From positions 1-64,000 of the forward strand of contig CAJNDS010000461.1 of assembly GCA_905221605.1 (NCBI GenBank): a DNA stretch of 64,000 nt, written 5' to 3'. Source of the stretch: Symbiodinium natans (taxonomy: Eukaryota; Sar; Dinophyceae; Suessiales; Symbiodiniaceae). Below are positions 43,710 through 53,533 of this stretch, one piece after another; position 1 is the stretch's first letter; every line of letters starts with the position of its first letter. A program made the position numbers and the translations under genes. The notes below the pieces were generated by a model. It was not told where the DNA came from. It saw only the letters and a program-made list of their open reading frames with translations, and did not search any database.

Positions 43710-45054
43710 TCAGGCTGCCTGGCCTGAGTGCTTGTGCTCAGAAAAGGGATGCTTCCGAAAGCAACCTGGGTGACAGCGTACATGTCTGCCACGTGCGCAT
43801 CTGCCCCCCAATGGGGCATCCTTGCACTGTCCTAGGTTGAAGCCAAAACAAAGAGGATCTCCGTGCTCGTCGTTCGGCACGCCACCTCGCAAGGCGGCCG
43901 GCATGGGGGTCTCCCCCTTGCCTCCTTGCAACACACTGGTTCGGAAAGCCGCCCTTGCCACTGTCAAATTTGCCCTTCGTGGGGAGGCGGGCTCCCTTGA
44001 CCCCTGATTCGCCTCTCTGGTTTGTCTGTCCTCTGATATTTTCATTGCCCATACCTTTTCCATCGCCCCAACGGTTGGGGGCCCTTGCCCGCGCCTTTGC
44101 CTCCTTTATCTGTGAACCCTTCCGCACGAGGTGTCGGCATGAAGTGAAAATTGACTGCAACCGTGTTTGTGGCTTCCAGGAAGACTTGATCTAAGCACCG
44201 GGCGTCCGCGAGCGGCACCTTCGCCGCTGCCCTTTTCAGGGTCGGCTGTTTGCTGCCAAGCTCCCTCCACAAGGCCCGATCTGCTCGCAGGACCTGCTGC
44301 AGCGTCGGACGGTTGAAGCCTGGGGGCGCTGGGGTCTGCAAGGTATCAAAGTCCTTCTGAAGCCGTTTCTCGTGCGCCTTGGGATTCAACACGCCAACGA
44401 GGTCGTAGGCCAGACCCCGTCTTGGCAACGCTCTGTAAGTCGCCATGTCTGACCCCAACTGGGCCGCCACTTTAGGGGATTTATCCTGAACCGAGAGGCC
44501 GTCCCCCGAAGCGTCCAGCACAAGTTCCTTGGCTGGCTTGCCTTGCGCCAATTCCTTTGAGCCTGCAAGTCCAGGCGCTGGGCTCTCTCAGCTCCTGGCA
44601 GCTTACGTTGAACTGAGTCCGGCTGCTGTCCCACGGTGGCCTCCAAATTTGCCAGACTCATGGTCCGGCACTCGAACAGGAGCCTCTTGACGACCGTCAA
44701 TTGCGCACGAGTGGGGTTGTCCTGCCCCAGACTCGTGCATAGAGTGGAGACCTCCTTGTCTGTGAGAGGTTGACCCGGTTGAGTGGCGGCGTAGGCTGCC
44801 ATGGACACCGTCCTGACCCCTCCGGTTATGAATCTTTTCAAGAGTTGCTGCTCCATCCCGACCTTGCGAGCATGTTGCTCGAAGAAAGGCTGACTATCCG
44901 CTGCGTTTGCCATGTTTAGGGCGTGGGGCCAAAACTGCAAATTGCAAAAGAGAGAGCTGGTACAAAGGGATTGTGCTGCACATACACACAAAGCGGCCAA
45001 CAACAATGTCACCCCGCTCTTAACTCCTGAAAACAACGGCTGCACTGTAGCCAC
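43710..45054 (-). pseudogene. DIRS Gag-like region with CCCH zinc finger
   Basis: Three overlapping frames. 45,054-44,386 has a helical part from MANAADSQPFFEQHARKVG onward. 44,551-44,042 continues with LGSDMATYRALPRRGLAYDL and a Pro-rich block (FDTLQTPAPPGFNRPTLQQ). 44,063-43,710 carries DPLCFGFNLGQCKDAPLG followed by RCARGRHVRCH, a C-x8-C-type CCCH finger of the kind seen in these elements. It probably forms the particle and binds the RNA. The first frameshift lies near 44,550. Confidence 0.65.
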
Positions 45055-46802
45055 TTCGCTGAGGGCTTTTCCATTTCTACAAAATTAACGCTGATCCACT
45101 TGCCACATTTCAGCGTCGTATGACCCACTTTGTACAGATGTAGCATGGTACACTTCTTGTTTCGGATCGCTCTCCAACCCTTCGGCAGACTCAGGGCCGC
45201 AGCTGGTTCCTCCTTTTCTTCCGACGAGGCTCCATCAGAGGTTTCCTCGGAGGACCCGTCTGCTGATGTGGTAGGCGAGAACTCTGCCTCCCCGTTGTCA
45301 TCTGCATCTTGTGTGTCATTCTTATCGAGCACTGTTTCGCAAAGCCCACAGGTCACGGTAGCCAGCTTGTCTAATTCCTCACTTTCTTTCTAGGGTTAAT
45401 TCTTCTCCTTCCGCTATCAACGGTGCGGATGCTTCCAAGACGGGCATGGCACTTGGTGACTCAAAGACCTTCCCTTGCAGGGGGCAAAGCAGTCCAACCC
45501 CCAGGAGATTGTCCTGAAATCCTTCCACTAGAGCTGGCAAATTGGCAAAAGCTCATGCGTGCTTTCGGAATTCTCGGGCAGCCCATCCAAGCTGCCTACC
45601 TTGCTGATCGGAAGTCAGGACCCGAGGTCAACAGATGCACCTGCCTCTCATCCTTGGGCTCGGGCAAAGTATCCACTTCGAATAGCGTCCGGGCAAAACG
45701 AGCCTTCCCGTACCTGCTTCAGCATTTCCTCCGGCTGCCGGAGGGGGCCACTAAGGGCATCTCTCGAGTAGGCTAGCTCCAGTCGAATAATGTGACAAGA
45801 GTGTCTGTGTCTCGCCCACAATGCCGTATTTGCTCAACCTCCCAACAGCATTGTGTTTCAAGGACTGTGTGGCAACCCTCGCTGTTGAGGGGTCGCGGTC
45901 CCTTAGCAGTCCCGTCAGCTAGTTGGAAGCCTCGGCGGAGTCCATGGAACTCTGCAGCCAGTCGCCATCTGGGGCGGTGGCCGGTAGTAAAGGGCCTACA
46001 GGGGTCTTCGAGAGCACTATCCCTGCTTCGGCAGCCACCTTCTGCCATTCTTTTGCCCACACCACCTTAGGTTGGACCCCCGAACTGGAGCCACGAGGGG
46101 CATGAAGAACGAGAGTTTCTTCTTCTTGTTGGACTGTTTCGTCTCTCTAGCCCTGCCTTGAAAGGATTCCTTCCAGAAAACCACAAATCTCGGGTCCAAT
46201 TTCCAGAAAGTCGAACTCCAAGAATCGCACGTGCCTGATGTCTGACCACGGTTCCTGCTGAAGATCTGACACAGGAACACTCCTGCTGCAAATCACTCAA
46301 CAACGTGGAGCTCGGTGTTCCCAACCCACTCTGCCGGAAATTTAACTTGAAGCACTGTTAGGTCCCGGGCTTGGTGTGTGGGCTCGTGCTCGCCTGCCAC
46401 TCGGTCTGCCAAGCCTCGGACCCTGGGGGAGATGGAATTCTCCACATCTGGAATGGAAAGCAGAAATTTCACAAACTTCAACGCTTGTACCATGCTCTGA
46501 GGTGCCCGCTTGCCCTTTTTGCTGTGGGATATCTCCCTGCAGAACTTGTACACCGCCTCCTCTGATGGGAGAAGGGGTTCCTCCACAGAGGTCCCTTGCG
46601 CATCTGCCTGTCTTTGAAGCCAACGAAACGGCCTCAACAAGGTCGATGCACGCTTCTGGATTGTGTGTGGTGATTTCGAGCCAAACATGTCACGAAGGGA
46701 CAACATCTTCTCCTCTTCGTCCAATTCTTGCAGTTTTTGGCAAAACTGGTGGACGGGGAGGCTTCGAGCAGCTGTTTCCACATGTACATGTTCTTCAATC
46801 AC
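45009..46802 (-). pseudogene. Tyrosine recombinase of the DIRS element
   Basis: 46,802-46,293 looks like the N-terminal helical domain (SPHTIQKRASTLLRPFRWLQ, then EEAVYKFCREI). Downstream frames have VVWAKEWQKVA, RVATQSLKHNAV with LSHYSTG (the H-x-x-R region, degraded) and, near 45,765, AYSRDALSGPLR with the likely catalytic Tyr, followed by CPDAIRSGYF. The tail frame 45,356-45,009 is acidic and ends in a Cys-rich block (CGKWISVNF, LQCSRCF). It would cut and rejoin DNA for integration without an integrase. Many indels make it non-functional. Confidence 0.68.
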
Positions 46803-49800
46803 ATGCCTACAACAGCCTCCTCGAAAGGTCCATCTTTCTTTTTACACTTGATCACTTTGCTGAAACGTTAGCCCCCGGTGAGGAGCTCAAGACACCTGCG
46901 ATTCTTTGGCCTCTTCACCCAGAGATGCCACTTCGGCACTCTGGATTGGCTCATCAAAGATGCCAAAGCATGCCTCTGTGGGCTCGCTTTCTTGTCTGTC
47001 ATACCAACCAACTGGCACTGATTCCCCAGCTGATGCTGATGTATGAATCAGCGTGGCATTTGGAGTCTGAAAAACCGGAAGGCCCGGTATGGGGAAAAGA
47101 GGTGCAGGGGGGCAAGTTAATGTCCTCGTACTCAGCAGAAAAAGCCTCGGCTTGCCGCTCTGCAAGACACAAGTCCATCTTGGCAGGATGTTGTTGTACA
47201 AAATCCCAAACTCGGGCCCACAGAAGAAAACAAGAACTTGAGGTGGCATACGTGACATGACATAACATGGTGCTTCAATACACGCGCAGATTGCTGCCAC
47301 ATGAGCATCACAGAGACAGCACTGGAAATGTTTTGCACTTCTGCCCCGCGGGAAGATTCAGTAAGGCCGGGAGCGGCGCGCATTGTCCCTCATCTGCTGC
47401 ACACGGACCACGTTACTGGGTCTCGGTGGGACAGGGGGGGTCACGTGCACTCGGAGGCCCTGGAGCCACAGGGTATGTGTCATGTCGTCGTGGAAACCTC
47501 GGGTTTGATTCTGTAGGAGGTCGACAACACTCTGAAGCCTATCGAGGTGAAACTGAAGTATCAGACATGTTTGCCAAAGCTGCTCGCACTCACTCAGAAC
47601 ACGTGCATGAAGATCAACGAGATGCGAATACTGTTGTTGCATTCGGTCGTGACACCGCTCGAGAGCATCGAATCTCTCGCGAAGATAAGCAATCTGTCTC
47701 AGGTGCTGAAGGAGGGTGAAGCTCATTTCCCACACTGGCACTCTCCAGAATCGTTCAGCAATCTCCTCATCTGTAATATCTCTAGACATGACGTGCAAGA
47801 AGATGCCTGAGGCACGTGTTACTCCAGCTGGCTGAACACGTCAAGTAGTACCACGACCGAACGGGAAGAAGAACCAAAATTCTCGAACCTTCAGTTTGGC
47901 TGAGGAGGATGTTGAGGAGGTCGGGTTCAAGGACGTAGGTGTGCAGATTGGGCTCTTGATGTATGTTTCTGAACAAGCACTCCAAATGAAAGTCTCGGGG
48001 CAAGATTCTGACCACTTGCAAACGGGCTTGGGGCACGCGCTGCCACCACTCAGCACTCTCTGAGCTTGCTGCTTCCAAAGATGATGAAGATTCGTCCATA
48101 CACGAGGCAGCAGGGTAGGTTAAGAATGCATACAGTGTGTTTGCACAATGCTGCAGAAAGCAAAAGGCAGCGGTGTGTGTGCATTCACAGACAGGGTGAC
48201 ATGCATCCACTGACTGCTGAAGCACGGGAACAGAGCTTGCTCTAGAAGTGCTAAACGGATTGTGCACGTTCCTCAGCAGCACATGCCGACATGGACTGGA
48301 CCATGAGAACTCTGAACGTCCAATGCATCAGTGGAACCCTCGTGCACTGGTTGCTGTTTCATCACTCGCAGCAGTCGGCCGGAAACAGAAAATTAGAATG
48401 GCAGGGCAACAGCCACTCCATAGACCTTTGCATAGCAACTCTTGATGCAGTAGGCCTCACGGCATCTAGCAGCTCCAGCTACCCTACATGCCGCATGAAG
48501 TCGCCAATTGCCTCCACCCGAGATTCCAGCCTTTAGGCTTGTCCCACTTCTCACGCCGATTCCCACCAGAGCCCTGCCACGAGCTGCTGGAGCCGTAATT
48601 CTTGGATTGCCCCCAACCCTTGCCCCATGAAGACTGCTGGCTCTTCCATGGGGTGGACTGTTCTTGCCACCGGGAGGAATACTTCCAAGAAGAACCTGCC
48701 TCAGCTCCCTTCTGTGCGGAAAGGGATGCCTGGGCCTGTGGGCCCGACGCCACGCCAAAGGCCGCTGTCGGCACTTGGCACCAGTGAAATCCTGGCTGCG
48801 TAGCTCGCATGCTAGAAATCCCAACACTTGGGGTCCTCGGCTGGGTCTCTGGAAACCTGTCTCGGCGCCCACTTGGGCTACGTGATCTAGACGTCCTTCG
48901 GCTCCTGTCTCTGCGTCTTGAGCGAGGGCTGTCACTGCTGCTTCTGTTCCTTCTGCGGCCCATGGAGGCAGAGCCTCAGGATTCACCGCCCGGAAAGAGG
49001 GGCCACGGAAACATGTGGGCTTTCGCCTCTTTTTCTTTGCCCCTTGGCTTTTGTTTCCTCTCGGAATCTTTGCGACCCTTGCCCTTGTCTCTCCTTTTTT
49101 TTTTTAAGCCGAGAAACAGTCAAGGGATAAACTCAGATGTCAGCACGTCGTTGCCTTCAATTGTGCAATCAAGTGCTGAGTTCATAACAGCCTGCGCTCC
49201 TTCTGTTTTCAAGCTCTCTAGAGAATCCTTTCATCTCGACTAGACGACTCATCGGTGCCCTTGCACCTCTTGTCGGCCCTTGCCGATCTTAACTGTCGTC
49301 ACGGCCTGAAAGAATAGGCTGCCCTTGCAGCGACGTATGAAGCACACTCATTGTGTGCATTGAATATTGGCCCTTGCCATTTTCAGCTGCCCTTACAGCA
49401 GAACTATTTGAGTTGCCCTTGCAACAAATCTCAACGAGCTGACCCTTCAGCCCATCTTTAACCACGACTGCCCTAGCAGCTTGATCTCTCTTGAGCTGCC
49501 CTTGCAGCATTCTTGAAACTGCCCATGCATTATAATTCTCTCTGAAGACTTTTTCACTTCGAAGAACACCACCTGAAGTGCAGCAGTGTACAGTTGAGAA
49601 TGTGGTTCTATCTGCAAAGGTCCAAAACAAACTAACATGCTTCACAAACACGAACCACGCAGCCACTCGCAGAGACAGTACGAATGCAAGCACTGATTGC
49701 TCGTACTTTCCGTCCCTTAGCGTCTAAGACCTGTTGTCAGGGCAGGACGGACACGCTGCTGAACTCTCTTGCATGGCCATCGGCTAACGAAGAGGGCACT

Positions 49801-50316
49801 CCAGGTCCCCACATCAAGATGCCTGGACGGGGCGTGAACTGCACATGCTGAGTCTTGATTCTGCTTCAGGAGAAACGTGTAGACAAGGGTACCTTCACAC
49901 CCAGGACAAAGCTTCCAAACTTGGTTCCCTGCAAGATAAAATATCTTGACCTGACGTGTACAACTCTCGCAATTGACGAACACAGCTACCAGCTGCAGCA
50001 AGTTCTGAAACCTAAGACACTAGCTCGTCTCCAGAAGTCTCCTTGCACTCCAGCAAACTTCAAGCGGCAACAATGCACAGCAACTAACGCACTCACAAAG
50101 TCTCCAAGATAGACCTGGAGAAAAGAATCCTTAAATTGCGTCCTGGCTCAGACTACAAAAACGCACACATGCTCCAAGAAAACTCAAGAACATCAAGGCA
50201 ACTCGGCTTCAAAACCAAGCGTGAATTGTAAGCTCCAAACGCCATCGACCTTCTGTGAGGCTCCCGCTCCCCCCACCAGGCAGCAGGATGCTCATCCCCC
50301 AGCACACTTGGCTGAA
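46803..50316 (-). other. 5' region of the DIRS element, unassigned
   Basis: 3.5 kb between A1 and the recombinase. Open frames on the minus strand include 47,798-47,358 (a probable coiled coil, LERCHDRMQQQYSHLVDLHA) and 48,282-47,782 (Ser/Glu-rich, then VVRILPRDFHLECLFRNI). None is recognised. 49,250-49,510 repeats GCCCTTGCAGC and close variants several times. The rest, 49,700-50,316, shows nothing I can support. Confidence 0.4.
48484..48963 (-). CDS. Arg/Ser-rich ORF, possible nucleic-acid-binding Gag piece
   Basis: 159 codons from ATG 48,963. The N-terminus is RS-dipeptide rich (RRRNRSSSDSPRSRRRDRSR), the C-terminus rich in Gly, Ser, Trp and Lys (WGKGWGQSKNYGSSSSWQG). Such composition suits RNA binding, but I know no specific family. 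It lies upstream of the recombinase inside the DIRS element, so it may be an additional Gag-like protein. A chance frame of a biased sequence cannot be excluded. Confidence 0.4.
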   Translation of the reverse strand: MGRRRNRSSSDSPRSRRRDRSRRTSRSRSPSGRRDRFPETQPRTPSVGISSMRATQPGFHWCQVPTAAFGVASGPQAQASLSAQKGAEAGSSWKYSSRWQEQSTPWKSQQSSWGKGWGQSKNYGSSSSWQGSGGNRREKWDKPKGWNLGWRQLATSCGM

Positions 50317-50464
50317 GGCAGAAAATTTTCCCCGACCCTCTCCACGAGGGTCGTGACTGAGAGGGCTGTGGCCTCTCTTCGTCTGAGCCGAAAAACTTTC
50401 TCATTCGGAGAATTCGAAAATTTTTCTCCGGAAAATAAAGGTCTGTACTTGCAGCACGATAACC
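50317..50464 (-). repeat. Split direct repeat A1
   Basis: 5' terminal repeat of the DIRS-type element, identical to 40,312-40,459 over 148 bp. It contains TTTTTCGGCTCAGA, a weak resemblance to the spliced-leader end. Confidence 0.92.
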
Positions 50465-51310
50465 GTATTGCTGCGTGATGGTCCTCACCGCCTCGTATCC
50501 GCATGCACTCAAAGACTGCCTTTTCGAGCACGAGCGTAGCAACTCCTGACCTCTTTCCCAACGTGAGAGAGATTGGGTGAGATAGTAGTAAAGCTTCGCG
50601 CTTCGAGCAGCAACATCATCCGCCAAATCCTTCTGAAGGATCTCATTCTTTTGCTTGACGCAGAGTTGCAACTCTCGAACGAAAGACTCATCTTGAAGAG
50701 CAAGCCACGATGACAGTGTCTCCAAGTAGGCATGCCACGTCTCGACTTCTCGCATCCTGCCCTTGTTCATGCCTTGATGCTCTAGCATCGGCAGAGATGG
50801 AAGGTACTTCTCCGCCCTATTCTGCACCAATGGGCTCCGAACAGAGCTCGAAGACGAGGTAGCTCCTGCAAAAGGCACAGAAGGTGTGCTCGTCGCAGCT
50901 GCAAACGGGTCTTCCGTCTTGGCTCTAGCTGCAGCCTCCGCAACCAAACGTGCAGTCTCCGCTGCCTTCTCTTCAGCCTCATTTCGACGCTTCTCTTCCA
51001 AATCCATTCTTCTCATGAGGGCAGCTATCAACTGCTGGTTCTGCTGGTTGGCCTGACTTTGCTGCCTTAGCATCTCCAAGAAGATGGCTTGGAAGTTGCC
51101 TTCACCAAGGCCATTTCCAGCTTGTACTCCACCCACTTGGCTTCCAGCAGGCGAAGCATGAGCTTGAGCTGGAGTTGCCGGAGGCGACGCGAAAGGGTTC
51201 GCTCCTCCAGCAGGTGCGGTCGGCTGTCCTTGAGACCCAAACAGCAAAGCCTCTTCCTCAGGGCTCACATCAGGTACTGGCACTGTAGACGCGTCCGGAA
51301 CTTGGGCCAT
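50465..51310 (-). CDS. gag N-terminal part of the second copia element
   Basis: Starts at ATG 51,310 (MAQVPDASTVPVPDVSPEEE), 29 bp inside the primer site. About 110 residues are disordered and Pro/Ala/Gln-rich, with a coiled-coil segment (MDLEEKRRNEAEEKAAETAR). The copia-type capsid region follows (EVETWHAYLETLSSWLALQD). The nominal frame runs on to 50,153 through DIRS sequence; the native part ends at 50,465 with TITQQY. The rest of the protein is at 38,094-39,485. Confidence 0.82.
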
Positions 51311-51338
51311 GGCTTTTCCTAGAACGTCTTTTCAGGAC

Positions 51339-51350
51339 GCTCCGCTACCA
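51339..51350 (-). other. Primer binding site, second copia element
   Basis: TGGTAGCGGAGC on the minus strand, directly inside the 5' LTR; the same 12-mer as in the first family. Confidence 0.85.
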
Positions 51351-51925
51351 TGTGAAAAGCAGAGCTTTAGCGCAGACTGCTTTTTCCGTTCGCACTTGAG
51401 CCAAACACGTCAGTGTTCAGCTGCACTGTCTTTAGTCAGCAAAGGTGCTCTCTCCAAGAGCAAAGGCTTCAAGTCTTCAAACGACATCTCAACTTTGTTT
51501 AGACAAAGGAGAATGCAAAAGTAACATGCAAAACATCTTGGTTACTGCTTCAGGACTTCAGGTCTGTTGCAAAACATACAGCATGCTCTCAGAATGCCTC
51601 AGTCGAGTGTCAAACGGTCACGACACGGTACGAACGACGGGGCAAGGCACACGGAGTGAGTAACGGCCAAAGTCTGTTCCTCAGAGCTTTGCTTAAGCAC
51701 TTCCAGATGACTCTCAGGTCAACTTCCGAGAGCTAAAAGCCTCTCTGTGCTTCCCAAAACTCATCCTCGGACTTGCAAACCAAAACATGTCAAGTCAAAG
51801 CACCTTCATGTCATGCAGACATGCTCATGCCAAAACAAAACATGTTCTTGCCATGTCACAGCACTCATGTCCTACACATGTACCTGCAAGCAACTAGGCA
51901 AACAAAGAAATGTCATATTTTCACA
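51351..51925 (-). repeat. 5' LTR of the second copia element
   Basis: 575 bp, TGTGAAAATATGAC to GCTTTTCACA on the minus strand, followed on the outside by TATTC. TTTGGCTCAAG is complementary to 51,395-51,405. Many ACATG tetramers and pentamers lie in the outer half. Confidence 0.92.
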
Positions 51926-51930
51926 TATTC

Positions 51931-52230
51931 TGGTTGTTTCGGCAGACGTTGTACATTCTTGCAAGCTTTGTACTGTGGAGATGCCTTTGAATGACCAAGT
52001 ATGCGCTGTTTTTGGCAGACCTTAAATGCAGCTTCCAAAACCTGCAGCCTCTTTTTGGTGTCTGCTTTTTCTGCCGGAAACGGTAATTCCCTGGCAAACT
52101 GCAAAGGCCCTTCAGCCCACCTCTCCAGCGGACCTTTGGCTTCAAAGCACCATGGCAGCTGTGTTTGCTGTGGCAGCATGCCACCTTTCAATTCTGCATT
52201 TCTGCTACAGTTCTCTCTGCTCTTGCGCAA
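51931..52230 (-). CDS. Unassigned ORF cut by the LTR insertion
   Basis: About 100 codons from Met 52,230 on the minus strand (MRKSRENCSRNAELKGGM, later KKRLQVLEAAFKVCQKQR). It runs into the TATTC target site. Reading from it to the far flank at 27,590 gives an immediate TAA, so the element seems to have inserted at the stop codon. No family is recognised; it may be host sequence, an older repeat, or a chance frame. 52,231-52,815 shows nothing else I can support. Confidence 0.3.
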
Positions 52231-52815
52231 GCACTTCTGTTAAACATGGCTTGGCTGTGCTTGCAAGTAAGTGTAAAACAGATCGCCGTGAGAAGCAAGA
52301 AGAACAAGAAAGACGAACAACACCACCAACCAAACCAACCAAACAACCCAGCGAACAACCCAGCAACAACGAAAGAAACCAAAAGCAACCAAACTTCTGG
52401 GTTCTCCGCGCGCTTAGCACTCAACGTTGTCAAAGTAGTCCAAGAGCACATCCATGCCGCACCAAGCTGTGCAGGAAGATTGCAAAATGCAAATGCCAAA
52501 CAGTTAAAAACCACCATCTTGTAGCCATTTGCTCAACGTCAATCTGCAGAGATGTCCGCGAACCTTAGTCAGCGGTGCCACCAAGCCAAGCGTCTTCAAC
52601 ACTCGGTCATCCATCGCAAGATCACAAGAGCCACTAGGGCAGCAGCCGGCCCTTCCAGCAGGAAGGGTTGGCCGAACGTGCCCTATGGTTCAGCTTGTGG
52701 AAACTTCAACCTTGCGAAAGAACTATTTCATAGCTTCAAGCTTCAAGACCCACAAGAACGGCCTACTGTGCTGCTGATGTAGTAAAGAGGCGTCCGCTTC
52801 AAAAAAAATTGTCCC

Positions 52816-53015
52816 CTTGTCGTCGTCGATTCCTCGTCGTCGTCGACTCCTCGTCGTCGTTCGACTCCTCGTCGTCGTTGGACTTCTTGTCGTAGTTGAC
52901 TTCTCGTCATTGTCGAATCGTCGTCGTCGTCGACTTGTCGTCGTAGTCGACTCGTCGTCGTCGTCGTCGACTACCCAAACCCTAACGTAGTCGTAGTCGC
53001 AGTCGCAGTCGTCGT
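52816..53015 (+). repeat. GTC/CGT trinucleotide microsatellite
   Basis: About 200 bp dominated by GTCGTC and CGTCGA units with interruptions. Frames across it give Asp, Ser/Thr or Arg runs and are not counted as genes. Confidence 0.93.
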
Positions 53016-53533
53016 TGAAACTCGTGGCACAGCTACGGGGCCTAAGGGACCTCAGGTCAAGACTACACTCAACCCTCACAGCACGAAGTGCGGACTCTTT
53101 TCACTGCGCTGTTCACAGATTCTCGAGCTCCGCTCGTCTTGAGCCAATGCGAGCACGGCTCTCCAGCTTCAAACACTGTCTGCCAGACATGGGAAAACAA
53201 AGGTACTTCAGGTGAAAACACTCAGCCATGGAACTTCTACTCCTAAACACTGTGGGTAGGTTCCTAGCACCTCTTAGGTGCTCTGCTGAGCTCTGTGCAG
53301 ACCTAGAACTGGCTTGAGTCACTTCTGGTCACCAAATACCAGGTCACAAACAGGAAACGAGTTCCGACAAACGAGTTTCGAGAAAACGAACAGAAAACGG
53401 TTCTTCCCACTCAAAACAAGGTCTCACCAAGCCAAAAGAAATCTGCACTGCCTGACATGTCCTCGTGCCTATGCTTCACACTCACAGCAGACAACTCAAG
53501 TGCACATCACGTGTCAACTGGGAAACTAGGAGG
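53013..53533 (-). other. Probable 3' LTR body of the third copia element
   Basis: Inferred. The sequence ending GTCACATATATCA would continue to the polypurine-like tract at 58,559 if the two tandem units were absent. ATTGGCTCAAG (complement of 53,138-53,148) is present, as in the other LTRs. The outer LTR edge is not identified and the other LTR lies outside the window. Confidence 0.35.

Larger units (their letters stand above)
39492..50464 (-). mobile_element. DIRS-type (PAT-like) tyrosine-recombinase retroelement
   Basis: An 11-kb element inside the gag of the second copia element. Read on the minus strand its ends are split direct repeats, A1 (50,317-50,464), B1 (40,460-40,719), A2 (40,312-40,459) and B2 (39,492-39,751). 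B1 and A2 touch, which is the diagnostic arrangement of PAT-like DIRS elements. No target duplication is visible, as expected for recombinase-mediated insertion. Coding order: tyrosine recombinase, Gag-like region with a CCCH zinc finger, methyltransferase-like domain, RT, RNase H. All are frameshifted. The 5' part, 46,803-50,316, has several ORFs I cannot assign. Confidence 0.88.
27591..51925 (-). mobile_element. Second Ty1/copia family element, carrying nested insertions
   Basis: LTRs begin TGTGAAAA and end TTTTCACA, a perfect 8-bp terminal inversion. TATTC is duplicated at 27,586-27,590 and 51,926-51,930. Minus-strand order: 5' LTR, primer site, gag (interrupted by the DIRS-type element at 39,492-50,464), zinc knuckle and protease, a roughly 500-bp spacer at 37,593-38,093 with no supported gene, an extra ORF, integrase-RT-RNase H with an extra tail, polypurine tract, and a 3' LTR interrupted at 28,204-30,737. 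Without the two insertions it would be about 10.8 kb. Confidence 0.9.

Noticed and set aside
52816-53015. Acidic protein (118 codons, minus strand) over the GTC repeat
   Set aside because: Composition is entirely due to the trinucleotide microsatellite.
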